Shown piece after piece: positions 41,994-53,100 of a stretch of 64,000 nt of DNA. The position numbers and the translations under genes were made by a program. How positions within the stretch are numbered: position 1 is the stretch's first letter; each line of letters starts with the position of its first letter. Source of the DNA: Anthracocystis setariae (Eukaryota; Basidiomycota; Ustilaginomycetes; Ustilaginales; Ustilaginaceae); NCBI GenBank assembly GCA_928724745.1, contig CAKMXJ010000004.1, positions 310,001 to 374,000 on the forward strand. The letters run 5' to 3'. The notes beneath the pieces were generated by a model that saw nothing but the letters and a program-made list of their open reading frames with translations, did not search any database and was not told the DNA's origin.

Positions 41994-43634
41994 TTACAAC
42001 GAGTTGGACTGTACGGACTCGGGCGAGTTGAGCTGGAAGCTGTTCTTCTTATCGACACTTATTAATCCAACCGCATGCGAGTCGCTGTCGAGGTGCGAAC
42101 CTCCTTCAGAGGGAAACGGATGCGTAGTACGGCTAAACTCGTACTTGGACCATCGCCATGCCGGAATCTTGTTGCTATACAGCTGATCGATCTCAAAGAA
42201 CGTCCTGCCACGCGTCTCGGGCAGCAAAAAGAACGCAAGCACCGTGATGACCAGCATGCATCCGCCAAAGATGAGATATGCTTTTGCCGCCAGGTTGCCT
42301 GCATCACTCGCCGTAATCTGAGGAAGCGCCAACGTGGTCACCACAGCCGTAGCTTGGCCCCACCCAATAGCATACGACATGGTGTAGCTCCTCAACCTCT
42401 GCGTCGGAAGCTCCGATGGCATCAGCAAAGAGATCGAATAGAAGCAGAGCGTCCAAAAAAAGTTGAACACCATCGCAAGCGCAGATATCGCTTTAGCCAC
42501 CTGCGGATCGCCAGCATAGAATGCCAGCGCACCCGCAGTCATGTCGATCGCCATCAGCACAACGAAGCCGGGAAGCGCGAGCGACCTGCGCCCGACCTTC
42601 TCTAGAGCCACAATTGCTAGCGCTGCTCCTGCTACTTGGCAAATGTAAGCATACACGGTAAGAACAAACGGATCACCTAGCCCCAGTTGAGTCAAGAACA
42701 CGGTGGCATATGTTGTGCTCAAAATGATACCGCTGATCTGGTTAAGCGAGAAGAATGAGCCAGCTACCATGGTTCGCAGCAAATGCTTCTTGCTGAAAAT
42801 GTCGGTGAATCTGGTATCCTTGGCGAGATTTCGGCGCTCTTGCTCGGCTCGAACGATCTCTTGCAGCTCTTCGTCGATCTCAACCTCCGAGACGGGGCGT
42901 ACCCGCTGCAAAGCCGCACGTGCCTCGCCGATGCGTCCCTTCTGTACGCACCACACCGGTGATTCGGGCAAAAAGGGCGTTGGAAGCAGCAGAAGGAATG
43001 GCAATGCTGCCTGCACCGCTAAAGGTACCTTGAACTTGCGCGTGTCGGTGTAATTCTTGTCCGAAGCCCAGCAGCAGATGGCTGCCATGAGATTCGCCAG
43101 AATGGTGAGCAAGTTGGAACTGGCAACGGCGCCGCCACGAATGCTGGTAGGTACCACATCGGCCAGGTACAGAGGGCCGATGGACAGCGCACAGCCGTAT
43201 GCGAGACCGTTCATGACACGACCCAGAATGAAGGCACCAAGATTCGGCGACCAAAGTTGCAGCTGCGTTGATGGGATGCTGAACATGTAGGCAGCACACA
43301 ACGACCATTTTCGACCTAGCTTGTCTTGCGCATAAGGGGATAGTAGCGCACCAAAGATGGTACCGATGAGCGGAATCGAAAAGATCATGGATTGATGGCT
43401 AGCTGTGAAAGTATAGTCTCGCGTGTCGTGATTGAGACCTTGGTACTTTTTGACGAATTCGGGCATGGCGGCGAGCGGACTCATGAGCGAGTTCTCCAAG
43501 CCATAGGTAGCACCGCTGAGAGCGATCGTGATGACTGTTATAAACACGGACGTGCTCCAGACACGCGGTTGTTTTGGTCTGGATTCCACCGATGGTGCCG
43601 ACGCAAGCGAGCGAGGCGGAGAGTCCAGCGTCAT
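41994..43634 (-). CDS. MFS sugar transporter (SP family)
   Basis: Predicted proton-coupled sugar symporter of the plasma membrane; substrate not determinable. 546 residues with about 12 hydrophobic segments. Family signatures are DKLGRKWSL after TM2, GRVMNGLAYGCALSIGPLYL with DVVPTSIRGG (the PLYLxE...R.RG type motif, here with Asp for Glu), PESPVWCVQKGR before the central loop, EKVGRRSLALPG, and PETRGRTFFEIDQLY near the C-terminus. I use the ATG at 43634; the frame runs further up only to a TTG. It lies divergently from the OTU gene 2.4 kb away, with no sugar-metabolism neighbours to suggest a substrate. Confidence 0.88.
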   Translation of the reverse strand: MTLDSPPRSLASAPSVESRPKQPRVWSTSVFITVITIALSGATYGLENSLMSPLAAMPEFVKKYQGLNHDTRDYTFTASHQSMIFSIPLIGTIFGALLSPYAQDKLGRKWSLCAAYMFSIPSTQLQLWSPNLGAFILGRVMNGLAYGCALSIGPLYLADVVPTSIRGGAVASSNLLTILANLMAAICCWASDKNYTDTRKFKVPLAVQAALPFLLLLPTPFLPESPVWCVQKGRIGEARAALQRVRPVSEVEIDEELQEIVRAEQERRNLAKDTRFTDIFSKKHLLRTMVAGSFFSLNQISGIILSTTYATVFLTQLGLGDPFVLTVYAYICQVAGAALAIVALEKVGRRSLALPGFVVLMAIDMTAGALAFYAGDPQVAKAISALAMVFNFFWTLCFYSISLLMPSELPTQRLRSYTMSYAIGWGQATAVVTTLALPQITASDAGNLAAKAYLIFGGCMLVITVLAFFLLPETRGRTFFEIDQLYSNKIPAWRWSKYEFSRTTHPFPSEGGSHLDSDSHAVGLISVDKKNSFQLNSPESVQSNSL

Positions 43635-46084
43635 CTTGCTGACAGAGTTGCTCGAGAACGAGGAGATGGGGATCGTCGTCGATGGGGTCGAGATGACTTG
43701 TGGGAGCCGAACGATCGGTTTGGGGTATCTGGGTATCTGACGGCGTGAGATCAATTTCAAGGCTGAAAGGTCAATGTTGTCGAGACACGAGAGGACGGCT
43801 ATGCGAGGTCCAAGGGAATGGGAGCCAGAAATGGCAAACGAGCGGACGCAGGGTCGTGGTCAACGCCGTATGGCTCTATGCAATCTTTTTGTAGTAGCTG
43901 CGGTAATAATACCTCGAAGACAAGCTGGGAAGGCGAGGACCGGAGTGTCCGCTGTGATGCAGAGAGCCCCACCATACAAGGGCTCAGTGGGAAAAAGGGA
44001 GGATCCGACCAGCCGGGGCGTAAATGAAGAAGCATCGAATGGGTGGCAAGCAAGATGAGGCTCGAGGGCGGTTGCAGTAGAAGGGCCGAGCTTGCAGATG
44101 TTAAGCATGTGCACCGTTGCTGGTGGAGACGATTCGTTGCAACTGAGCGTACAGCCGAACGGACCGATCAAACACAAGCGTACGTTGCCGACGAACGCCG
44201 AGCTTGTGCCAGACGACCTCGTGCGCAAGGTGGGACAATAGGGAAGATGAAGGGGCTCGTAATTCCTATTCCGCAACTTTGACGATGCGGTTCCGCCTTG
44301 TTGTCGCTGCTGGCCACCAATATGTCCGAGTCGTGGAGGCATGGAATGAGGATCGAGCGAACCAAATAGCCTAGTCGAAGCCCTATGTGTTGGGCCCCAC
44401 AAGCCCAATCCGAGCTCGCATGCTGCCGCGCACAGTCGGACAGAGTTGTCAGCACCCAGACTGCAGGCATAGGTGCTCGATACCGCTGCGGAGAAAAACC
44501 ACAGAAAAGAGCTAAAAAATTCGCCGAGACAAGGGAAATTTGGCAGCTTTCTCTTCTGATTTTTTCGTGTGTGATGCAATGATCCTTCGCTTCAAGCCGA
44601 GAAGCCGCCTAGTGAACAATTTTTTTGGTGCTTGTCACAGCTCAGACATAAATAGCTTCATCACCAAATAATAATGCTCGTTTCTTGGCAGGTTCAATAA
44701 CCTCACTTGCATATCTTTCTCAGCCCACCGGAAGTACCATTGCAAACGTCACCACCATGGGTCACGTTGATGGCACAGGCTCACTGACTGTCTCGTGTGC
44801 TTGGCTAAATGCCCAATCATCTATCCGTCGTGTTTGTGGCCGTCTTCGGCACAATCACACTTCCGGCTCCAACTCACAGACACAGACTGTCGCTGAAGAC
44901 TCTGCGCACGCGCATCGATGGTCGCGGACCTGTCCTCGTGTTGCTGCGGTTCCAATGCTGTAGTAAGGTTGCAAAGCGACTTTGATGGACTCGGATCGCT
45001 CCGGCTCCATTGGGCGCGTCACTGACTTTCGTACGAGTGCGTAGAGGTCCACCACTTTCACCACTCGATACTCTGTCCCGTCCAAGCGCGAGTCCTCCAT
45101 CGCAGGCTCATACGAGATACAATAGAAGAGTGCCCTCAAATGAAGGTCGTCAGACGCTTTCTGGCTTGAACGGCCTTGATACCCTAAAGCATTTGGCGTA
45201 CAGTGTGAAAGGAGCTGACAACATGTGAGCACCACGAATCTCCTTCAGACATGTTAGACCGCTACTTCTGCCAATGCAGGGTCGAACTGTTTTCTCCACA
45301 CTCAACGAAGTCAAAAAGGGGAGGGAGAATTCGGTTGGCTCGCTCCTGGTTTTACCGTAATTTTTTTTTTCTTTTTTTCTTTGGGTTTTTGTTTTAGTCT
45401 TCTTTGTCGGTTACTGTTCAGTACGGTACTGCATTGCAGTGGACTGGCGCTGGATTTTGCATCACGCACAAACGACACGTCTGACAGCTGAGCAAGGTGC
45501 GTCTATTGACCTGAGCCACACACCAGCACGACCATTCAGTACAGCAAATCGATTCGAGCTCGCTGATGTGAATCACACGAGCAAAATTATTCTTGTTGCT
45601 CATCGTTATCACGCTGTCTGATTTCGACACCCTCGGCAGTACTGATCAAACTCGTCGGGAGTGATACCACCTAACAACGACCACACTCTGTACATCAGCA
45701 TCCTTCGGACTGGACAGCAAAACCAGCCTAGCGTACGACAGAATTGCACTGTCGCGCCCACACGACCTCATCTTATTTGCATCTTCTCGACTCTTGGTAC
45801 GGACATCCCGACGTCTCCGGCTGCTCCGCTCGGGGTCTCCATTCGCATCTTCGGCCGCTTGGAAAGGCAGCAATCGCTGCGATAATCCAGTCAATCAGTT
45901 GGAGGAACCTCAGCGACGCCACAACATAGAGAGAAGTCACCATTCTCAGTCCACAGTAGAGCCTCCATCTTCGCCGCCTTCGCCCGCATTTGCCTAGACA
46001 CTTCTCAATGAGCAGCTAAGCGCCAAACAAGCCTGCGATCGATAGCACCAGGGCCTTTCGAACTTCACTCCATATCAGCACACC
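43635..46084. other. Gene-poor 2.4-kb region between the MFS gene and the OTU gene
   Basis: Divergent upstream regions of two genes. A 239-codon minus frame (43860-44579) opens with TTG, is Cys/Ser/Leu-rich and shows no domain, so I do not call it. A T-rich tract lies at 45360-45390, and a variant of the TGTAC palindrome (ACTGTTCAGTACGGTACT) at 45413-45430. No RNA gene recognised. Confidence 0.4.
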
Positions 46085-47872
46085 ATGGGTAGGCCGCAGC
46101 GATCTGCCGCAGCCGGGCCTAGCCGGCGATCTACCCGTGCTGCTGCGACCACGATCAAGAACGAGCGCATCACCCGTAGCAGTCGCACCAAAGGTGCATA
46201 CTCACTCGAAGATCCCGAACAAGCCGAGCGCGATCTCAATGCCCAACTCAAACTCATGGGTCTGTACGCTGCCAACACCACCGGAGACGGTAATTGCCTT
46301 TTCCGTGCCCTCGCTGACCAACTTTATGGTCATCCTGCTAGACATGCGCAACTCCGTCAAGAGACTTGCGATCATCTCGCTGCCAGACCCGACAAATTCG
46401 CCGGTTTCGTAGATGACAAGCCCTTTGATCAGTATGTCAGACTCATGAGGGAGAATGGAACGTATGGTGGCCATCTGGAGCTCCATGCTTTTGCACAAAT
46501 GAAGCAAAAGCAGATCAAGATTGTTCAACCCGGTTTAGTCTACGTAGTAGAAGGCGTAGACGATTCGCCGGAAGCGAGAAGAGCCAGGGAGGAAAAGGAG
46601 CAGGAGCGCTTGAGGGTGCAGAACAGTATCCAGGTTGGAACGGACGGCTCGCCACTTACAGAACGTCAACGGCGAAGGCAAAAGAGGGAAGAGACCAAGC
46701 GTGAGAAGAAGGGTGTCAAGCTCGAAACCAACGAGGAAGCATCCACGTCAGCATCAACAGAGAGCTCACAAACAAGCTCCTCAGTAGCAGCTTCAACTCC
46801 AGCCACGTCTCAGGATACAGCCGCGACCGCACCGCCACTACTCGCAGAGGCCTATGGTCCGCTTTATATTGCTTACCATAACTGGGAGCACTATTCGTCG
46901 ATTCGCAATCTAGATGGCCCTCATTCCGGACTTCCCCGCATTAAGGAGCACAATATGGCCGCTGCTGCTGCCGCCGCCGCCGCCGCAAACACCAAGCCCG
47001 AAACACCATTAGATGACACCGAGCCAACCACAGAGGAAAAGATTGTGCTTCAGAGCACCAGCGGCGAGCACGATCTCGAAGAGGTACGCCGACTGCTGAA
47101 GGAGCACGACCATGACTGGGCTCACGTGGTGGAGCTCCTCATCGCCAAGGATACAAAGATTGACGAAGAAGAAGTCGGGGCTGAGCTGCAAGCGGTGTCT
47201 TGTTCACCCAACGCAGCAGACCGACTCACGGTCCCACCGCCACCATCACTCCCGGATCATATGAGACAGTGGCGCGCTGCTTCTCCCTCGTCCGTCGACA
47301 CCTCTGCTACACATAGCAGCGGCGAGGGTGAGTCTCCCTCGACCACTGCCACGACCGATGATGGAGGCGATGCCACCGCCTGCGCATCACCCACCAGCTC
47401 CAGTCTTTCGCGGAGCAGCACTCCCGGTGTCGACCGACTCAGCAGCAAGCGTGCGGCATCTTCGGATCCCATGAGCATGAGCACCATTCGTAGCCCCAAG
47501 CGTCGTTCGAAATCCCGATCTCCCGAACTCAAAGGCTCTTCTGAGGCGCACGCCGAGGTTGACGCGACCGATCAAGATGCCGATCCTGGCTCGAAAGACG
47601 CTGATGGCGAGCGACAAGATGCGGTTTATGAGATCATCAAGCGCGGCCGCGGCCGGCCGAGGAAGGACGGGCTGCCGAACAAGTCTACAATCGCCGTCAA
47701 GAAGCGTGTGCCCACCGCGAGGGAGAAGCGAGATGCTGCACAGGCGAGGAAGCGCGAACGACAGCTGGAGAAGGTTGCCAAAGCCCGTGGCGCCACAAAG
47801 GACGAGGGGCAATCGATCAATGCGCGTCCTTCGCCCGCGGAAGTGTGTGGTTTCCGCGAGCTTAAGATCTGA
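46085..47872 (+). CDS. OTU-family deubiquitinase with UBA-like segment and AT-hook
   Basis: Predicted cysteine deubiquitinase of the OTU family, closest in layout to OTUD3. 595 residues from the ATG at 46085. The OTU domain starts with LGLYAANTTGDGNCLFRALA-like sequence; the catalytic Asp and Cys are D68 and C71 (DGNC), and the catalytic His is H269 in YHNWEHYSSIR. A charged insertion of about 100 residues separates the halves (RQRRRQKREETKREKKG, then a Ser/Thr run). A helical UBA-like region follows at about 316-360 (HDLEEVRRLLKEHDHDWAHV). Near residue 519 there is an AT-hook core, KRGRGRPRK, and another basic stretch follows. The AT-hook suggests nuclear or chromatin action, which is inference. 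Confidence 0.88.
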   Translation: MGRPQRSAAAGPSRRSTRAAATTIKNERITRSSRTKGAYSLEDPEQAERDLNAQLKLMGLYAANTTGDGNCLFRALADQLYGHPARHAQLRQETCDHLAARPDKFAGFVDDKPFDQYVRLMRENGTYGGHLELHAFAQMKQKQIKIVQPGLVYVVEGVDDSPEARRAREEKEQERLRVQNSIQVGTDGSPLTERQRRRQKREETKREKKGVKLETNEEASTSASTESSQTSSSVAASTPATSQDTAATAPPLLAEAYGPLYIAYHNWEHYSSIRNLDGPHSGLPRIKEHNMAAAAAAAAAANTKPETPLDDTEPTTEEKIVLQSTSGEHDLEEVRRLLKEHDHDWAHVVELLIAKDTKIDEEEVGAELQAVSCSPNAADRLTVPPPPSLPDHMRQWRAASPSSVDTSATHSSGEGESPSTTATTDDGGDATACASPTSSSLSRSSTPGVDRLSSKRAASSDPMSMSTIRSPKRRSKSRSPELKGSSEAHAEVDATDQDADPGSKDADGERQDAVYEIIKRGRGRPRKDGLPNKSTIAVKKRVPTAREKRDAAQARKRERQLEKVAKARGATKDEGQSINARPSPAEVCGFRELKI

Positions 47873-48216
47873 GGATCCATTGTCTTCTGAAGCTCTTCAC
47901 TTCTGTGTTGTTCCCTTGCCGTTTGCTCCATGTTGTCCGCATCTGTATTAGTTGCCAGCCTGTTGGCGACTCATGATACCCCCATCTAGGTGCTGTCTTG
48001 ACCAAATCCAATTAGCATTCCTCCATTTTCCCGTCTCTGGTTTGCCGCATAAAGCACGGCATGTTTGTACCTTATCGCAATCTATACAGCATTTGACCAT
48101 CTACCTGTCAGGGGAAGCCTGCACATGGCGACTGTGGTTCGTGTGGCATGAGGATGTGGTTGACGGTCTTGAGTTGGGGCGGGGCAGGGGGAAGATATCG
48201 GTGTGGAGGAAGGATG
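47873..48216. other. OTU gene 3' flank up to the retrotransposon
   Basis: 344 bp of original flank. Its last five bases, GGATG (48212-48216), are repeated at 54619-54623 and form the target-site duplication of the element. Before insertion this DNA was contiguous with the upstream region of the small gene at 54744. Confidence 0.6.
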
Positions 48217-48450
48217 TGTGAAAAATAAATGAGAAAACTAACTAGAATTTCGGCTGCTAAAATACGTGAATCTGACCAACTTATATACAAAATTGAGGTT
48301 GCGACGTCTGTGCTGTAGCATACCGCATATTGTAGTGAAGTCGCTGGTGCATACCGCATATCGCATATCGAAAATGTGGATCGGGGAAACTATCGTGAAC
48401 TAACATATTTTGTGGGATTTTTATTCTTTGACTCGAGACAATTCTTAACA
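48217..48450 (-). repeat. 3' LTR of the copia element
   Basis: 234 bp matching 54385-54618 base for base by eye. On the plus strand it begins TGTGAAAAATAAATG and ends GACAATTCTTAACA. It contains an internal duplicated CATACCGCATAT unit. Confidence 0.96.
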
Positions 48451-48460
48451 CTCCCCCTTC
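48451..48460 (-). other. Polypurine tract of the copia element
   Basis: On the minus strand GAAGGGGGAG directly abuts the 3' LTR, the position and composition expected for plus-strand DNA priming. Confidence 0.85.
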
Positions 48461-48566
48461 GAGGCAAAGAGTGTTGCAACATCGATATGATCGCTTGAAA
48501 CTTGAGTGGCGGACTTTGTAACAGGGGAAGGATTCTAAGAACAGGATTTTGGAATTGTATTTATAC

Positions 48567-48917
48567 TTATTGTTCGTTGTCGCTGGTGTTTGAGAACGCC
48601 CTCGGATCCTCCATGCATCGCGTGACTACGACTTCGGGGTCATGCTCGCGCTCCAAGTCTTCGTCGTCCAGGGGCTCGCAGAGATCGTATCTAGCAAGAA
48701 AGTCGAAGTATTCCCCGAGCATTTCGTTATTTCCCTCGAACCAATGTACGCTGAGCTGTTGAATTAGTAGTCGTAGTTGATAATCAAAGCCAATGTAGTC
48801 GTCGAGCATTTGCATGGTTCTCTCTCCGGTGGTTCGAAGATTCTCGATGGTGGCATTTAGGGCAGTGTCTTTGGCGCGCAGCGTTCGCATCGTTGATTCG
48901 AAGTTGCTCCTTGCTGC
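48567..48917 (-). other. In-frame continuation of the element's accessory gene beyond a TGA
   Basis: After the TGA at 48918-48920 the same frame stays open for 116 codons to a TAA at 48567. The first part (AARSNFESTMRTLRAKDTAL, then NATIENLRT) has heptad-like spacing and would continue the helix that precedes the TGA (LNSRRTQLNNARRQGEL). It ends with an acidic LDDEDLEREHDPEVV segment. It could be translated by readthrough, could be the decayed C-terminal half of one protein, or could start at the internal Met (48890) as a 107-residue product. Confidence 0.6.
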
Positions 48918-49415
48918 TCAAAGTTCTCCCTGGCGGCGAGCATTGTTGAGTTGGGTTCTTCGCGAGTTGAGGGAGCGGACATTAGTATCCAGCGAACAAG
49001 GTCTCTTCTTCTTATAGCACCGAAAGCACTTGGTGCTGCGACTTCCTCGCTTGACGACCTTTGCTGGATGCTGACATCGGTGCCTTCCTACTCTACAGGT
49101 ATGACACTTTTCCTCCGGGTCCTGCCCTCCGTCATCCCCATCCTCAGCTTCTGGCTCCAACTCGATTTCCTCCTCCTCTTCCTCGCCGCCCTCTTCTTCC
49201 TCGTTATCCCCTTCCTGGCCATCATCCGAGTCCTCCTCTCCATTATCCGCGAAGTCGGACCCTCCTTCCTCGCTGTCTCCACCGTTGTTGCACACCATCG
49301 CCATCATGCGCCTCTGAATTACCGAACTGGTAGCACTCTCATCAGAGTCACTACCGCCGTTGCTGTTGCTGCTGTCGCTTTCAAAACGAATGTGGGTAGG
49401 GCGAGTGGTCGCCAT
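48918..49415 (-). CDS. Accessory gene in the copia element: acidic protein with Zn2Cys6-like cluster
   Basis: A 165-codon ATG frame between pol and the 3' LTR, on the same strand as pol; function unknown. Residues 1-100 are Ser/Asp/Glu-rich, including long Glu runs. Six cysteines follow at 104, 107, 114, 130, 133 and 140: KCHTCRVGRHRCQ ... TKCFRCYKKKRPCSLD. This is CX2CX6C-X15-CX2CX6C, the fungal Zn2Cys6 layout with a longer loop than usual (5-12), and basic residues lie between and after, as in DNA-binding clusters. A helix-forming segment follows up to the TGA. A TATATATAA box lies about 100 bp upstream (49518-49526), so it may have its own promoter. It is not a known gag, pol or envelope domain. 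Confidence 0.75.
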   Translation of the reverse strand: MATTRPTHIRFESDSSNSNGGSDSDESATSSVIQRRMMAMVCNNGGDSEEGGSDFADNGEEDSDDGQEGDNEEEEGGEEEEEEIELEPEAEDGDDGGQDPEEKCHTCRVGRHRCQHPAKVVKRGSRSTKCFRCYKKKRPCSLDTNVRSLNSRRTQLNNARRQGEL

Positions 49416-50145
49416 AATGAGTGGTGTAGAATGGGATGTGTGTGTGTGTGTGTTGGGGGGGGGTTTGAGTGTTGTCGGATGGTTGAATTACCTCCTCTTC
49501 GTCGATGTCGGCGATCCTATATATAACTTTTCTCCCCCTACTTCGTAGCTCCCCCTGTTTCGCTATACGCTTGCTTGAGAAATCATCTTGTCTTTACCAT
49601 TTCGCACCGTTTTCGCTGTACAGCCGTAGCGAATGCTTGAGCTAGACTGCTAAGTTGCTTGTCGATGTCGCCATATCTGCGCACTTCCATACGGTCTGAT
49701 TTCAGTGCGCTCTATCCCCCTTTTGCGCCGTTATCGTTCTGCGCAATCTTAACGCTTTGTGCGTGCTTATCTTCATGGTTGAGGCACCGGACCACTAATC
49801 AATCGTATTCCCTTTGACCTCCGGCGATTTCGGTCGACGAAGTCGTAGTATTTTCTTTGTACTTGATATCCGAAGTCACGTTCGGTGACGGTTCGGGACG
49901 GTAATTTTGAACGTCCCACCAAATTTACCTTTCCCTTTCGGGATCTCTAATTTTCTTTTCGTTCCCTTTTTTCTTGGTGCATCCGAATGAAGTTTATTTC
50001 GGATTACTTCGGTGTCTTCATTATGCTTTGTTCCCCCACCTTTGCCACGATGTCACCCCTGTTCTTGGTTTTGTGAACCTTGAGTGTACCCTTGGCCCAC
50101 TTTACTTCACATGTGGCGCCGACCGTATAATTTTATTTTTGAGTT
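49416..50145. other. Spacer between the accessory gene and pol inside the element
   Basis: 730 bp with no supported frame. It contains a (TG)n run at 49439-49453, a G9 run, and the TATATATAA box at 49518-49526 oriented for the accessory gene. Confidence 0.5.
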
Positions 50146-53100
50146 TTAGTGCATGTTGAGCATGCGTCGGCCTTCCTCGATTTTCGTTGGCCCGAGTGAC
50201 TTCGTAAGGCAGTCTGCCCTTTGTTGCAGCGTTGTCACCGGTACCACTTTTACATCGCCATTCCCGACGTGTTCCCTAATGAAATGGAATCGCACGTCAA
50301 TATGCTTAGTTCGTGCATGAAATTTCGGATCTGCAGCAAGTTGCCTAGCTGCAGTGTTATCGCAGTGAATCTTAGTTGATTCATATTGTCGAAGTCCAAG
50401 CTCCGCTAGCAGGGCACGCGTCCATATGATATCTTTGACAGATTCGGTTATGGCAATGTATTCGGCTACGGTTGTCGAGTCGGCAACTAATCCTTGTTTC
50501 TTTGAGAGCCAGTTTATCGGAGATCCGTATACAACGGTTACTACACCGGTTGTGGACTTCCTATCGTCTGTGTCGCCAGCAAAGTCAGCGTCACTGTAGC
50601 CTTCCAGCACGTCTGATGTCGCACTTCCTTTATAGAAGTGGATTCCAATGTTTTGCGTGCATTTTAGATAACGCAGCAAATGTATGGCACACTTCATAGA
50701 TGTCTTCGTGGGGTTTTGAAGTTCCTTACTAAGTCGCCCAGTGGCGTAGCTTATGTCGGGTCTCGTGCCTGTGGCCGCGTACAGTAGTGATCCGACAATC
50801 ATCCTGTATTTCTTGTGTTCGTTTTTGTCGAGTGCGGTGACATCGGGCTTTTCTTCTTTTGTCGGAAGCGGTGTTGTCGCACCCTTTTCATCCTCCCTTA
50901 GGAATTTTCTGACCAATCGCTTGATGTATGCCGATTGACTGAGTTTGGTTTCGTTTAGCCCCCATGTGACTTCTAGTCCGAGTATATACTTGAGCTTGCC
51001 TCCTTCAGTCATCTTAAATCGCTTGGTGAGTTCCTTCTTGTAGGTGTCCATGTCATCTTGTGACCTCGTAACGATGACGATGTCGTCAACATAGACCGCG
51101 ATGATGCATAGTGACTTCGACAATGTCCCCAGTTTGTACACCCCGAAGTCACTTTCAATCCTTGTGAATCCCATTTCCCTGAGGCTCGCGTCAAGCCTCT
51201 CGTACCATTTTCTTCCTGCTTGCTTAAGGCCGTAGAGTGCCTTCTTTAGCTTCAATGTCTTGCCGTTCCAGTATCCTGGCGGCGGTTTCATGTAAATGTC
51301 TTCGGTAATAATCCCATTTAGGAATGCTGTGACAACGTCCATCTGTTCCATTTTCAGGTCCAGTGAGGTTGTCAGTGCAATTAGGATTCTTAATGTCGAG
51401 AACTTGAGTACTGGGGCAAATGTTTCCTCGTAATCAATTCCTTCCCGTTGTGTGAATCCCCTGGCAACGAGCCTTGCCTTATACTTGTCAAGAGATCCAT
51501 CCGGGTTCAGCTTGAGCTTGTAAACCCATTTGCAGTCGACAACGTGGCCATCGTTAGCTGGTTTGGCACAGACTTCCCAGGTCTCGTTTTCCTTGTGGCT
51601 GGCTAGTTCCTTATCCATTGCTTCTTTCCATTTTGGCCAGTCCGTCCTTGATTGTGCGTCTTCGAGGCTAATTGGGTCAAGACTTTTCCTTGGCATCTGG
51701 TCGAAGTCGATCTGTGTCGTCAAATTCGCATATATGACTTCGTCCACTCCGTCCACTTCTTGAATTTCCACTTCTCCTTCGTTTTCTGGGTCTGTGACTT
51801 CGTTCGTCATGATCGATTCATTGCTTACTTGTGGGTTTTTGTCCACGTTTACTTGGTTTGGCCGGAATGTATGGTTTTTCTTGGCGGGAAACTCACTTTC
51901 AACGAAGGTGACGTCCCTGCTTACTTTTACGTCGACTAGGTTGAAGTCGATAACGTCATACGCTTTGTGTTCCTTGCTTGAGCCTAGGTGTATCATTTTT
52001 CTGCTCCTTGGTTGAAGTTTTGAATTTGGTCCTTGTTCGGCCCTCTGGATGTGTACGTAGGCTGTGCATCCGAATGGTCGAATCGTTTTGATATCCTTTT
52101 GAGCCTTATCTCCAAGGAACATTTCTTGTGGTGTTGTCGCAGCGCCAGTCCAATCGTTGGGTATGCGATTTCGAATGTGTCCTGCATGCATTGCCGCATG
52201 AGTCCAAAATCGCGTGGGTAATCCTGACTCATAGAGCATGCATCGGACCATGTCCATAATGGTTCGATTCATCCTTTCAGCGACACCGTTTTGCTGTGGC
52301 GTGTATGGCGCTGTACGCCTATGCTGTATACCGTTTTTGGTGAGAAATTCCGCCATCCTATCGTTGATGTACTCTCCTCCGTTGTCACTGCGAAGGAATG
52401 CTACCTTTTGCCCCGTCATCGTAGTCATGTATTTGTGGTAGACTTGGAAGAACAGGGTGACCTGGTCCTTCCACTTCATTGGTATGACAGTGACGTGCCT
52501 TGAGTAGTCGTCAACAAAGGTGAGAACGTATTTATTACCTTTTGGGTCTTCTTCGTATGGACCCATGACGTTGGAGTGAACCATCTCCAAGGGTCTGGTC
52601 GACTTCGAGTTTGATCTGTCAAATGGACTTCGCGTGTGTTTTCCCACCTCGCATACGTCGCACTGGATCCTTATGGCAGTCTTGTTTGGGATTCTTCTGC
52701 CGGTCCCTGTCTCGATTGCTTCTTTAATTGATTTTGTGTTGGCGTGACCAAGTCGCCTGTGCCAGGCTTCGATGTCCGTGTCCTTGATATTTGTGAGGTT
52801 GGCGACTTCGCGTTTGATAGTGTGTCCTTGCAACACCATCATGTTTCCTTCGTATTTACATTGTAGTATTTTCTTTCCATTTGAGCTGATTTCGGCAGCT
52901 ATATCCTTTCGTCCTGTGTCGAAGTTAATCTTTGTTGATTTGATTAGGTTTGTAAGCGAAATCAAGTTGGCCGACAGTTCTGGAGCGTAGAGCACTTCAT
53001 CAAGTGTTACGACATCACCCTGTCTGCCATCTATGATTGGTACGAATTCCACTTTTCCCGTTCCTTCGACCTTGACTTCCTGGCCTGTCGCCGTCCTAAT

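Noticed and set aside
43860..44579. 239-codon minus frame upstream of the MFS gene
   Set aside because: It opens with TTG, is Cys/Ser/Leu-rich without a domain, and lies in a divergent promoter region.
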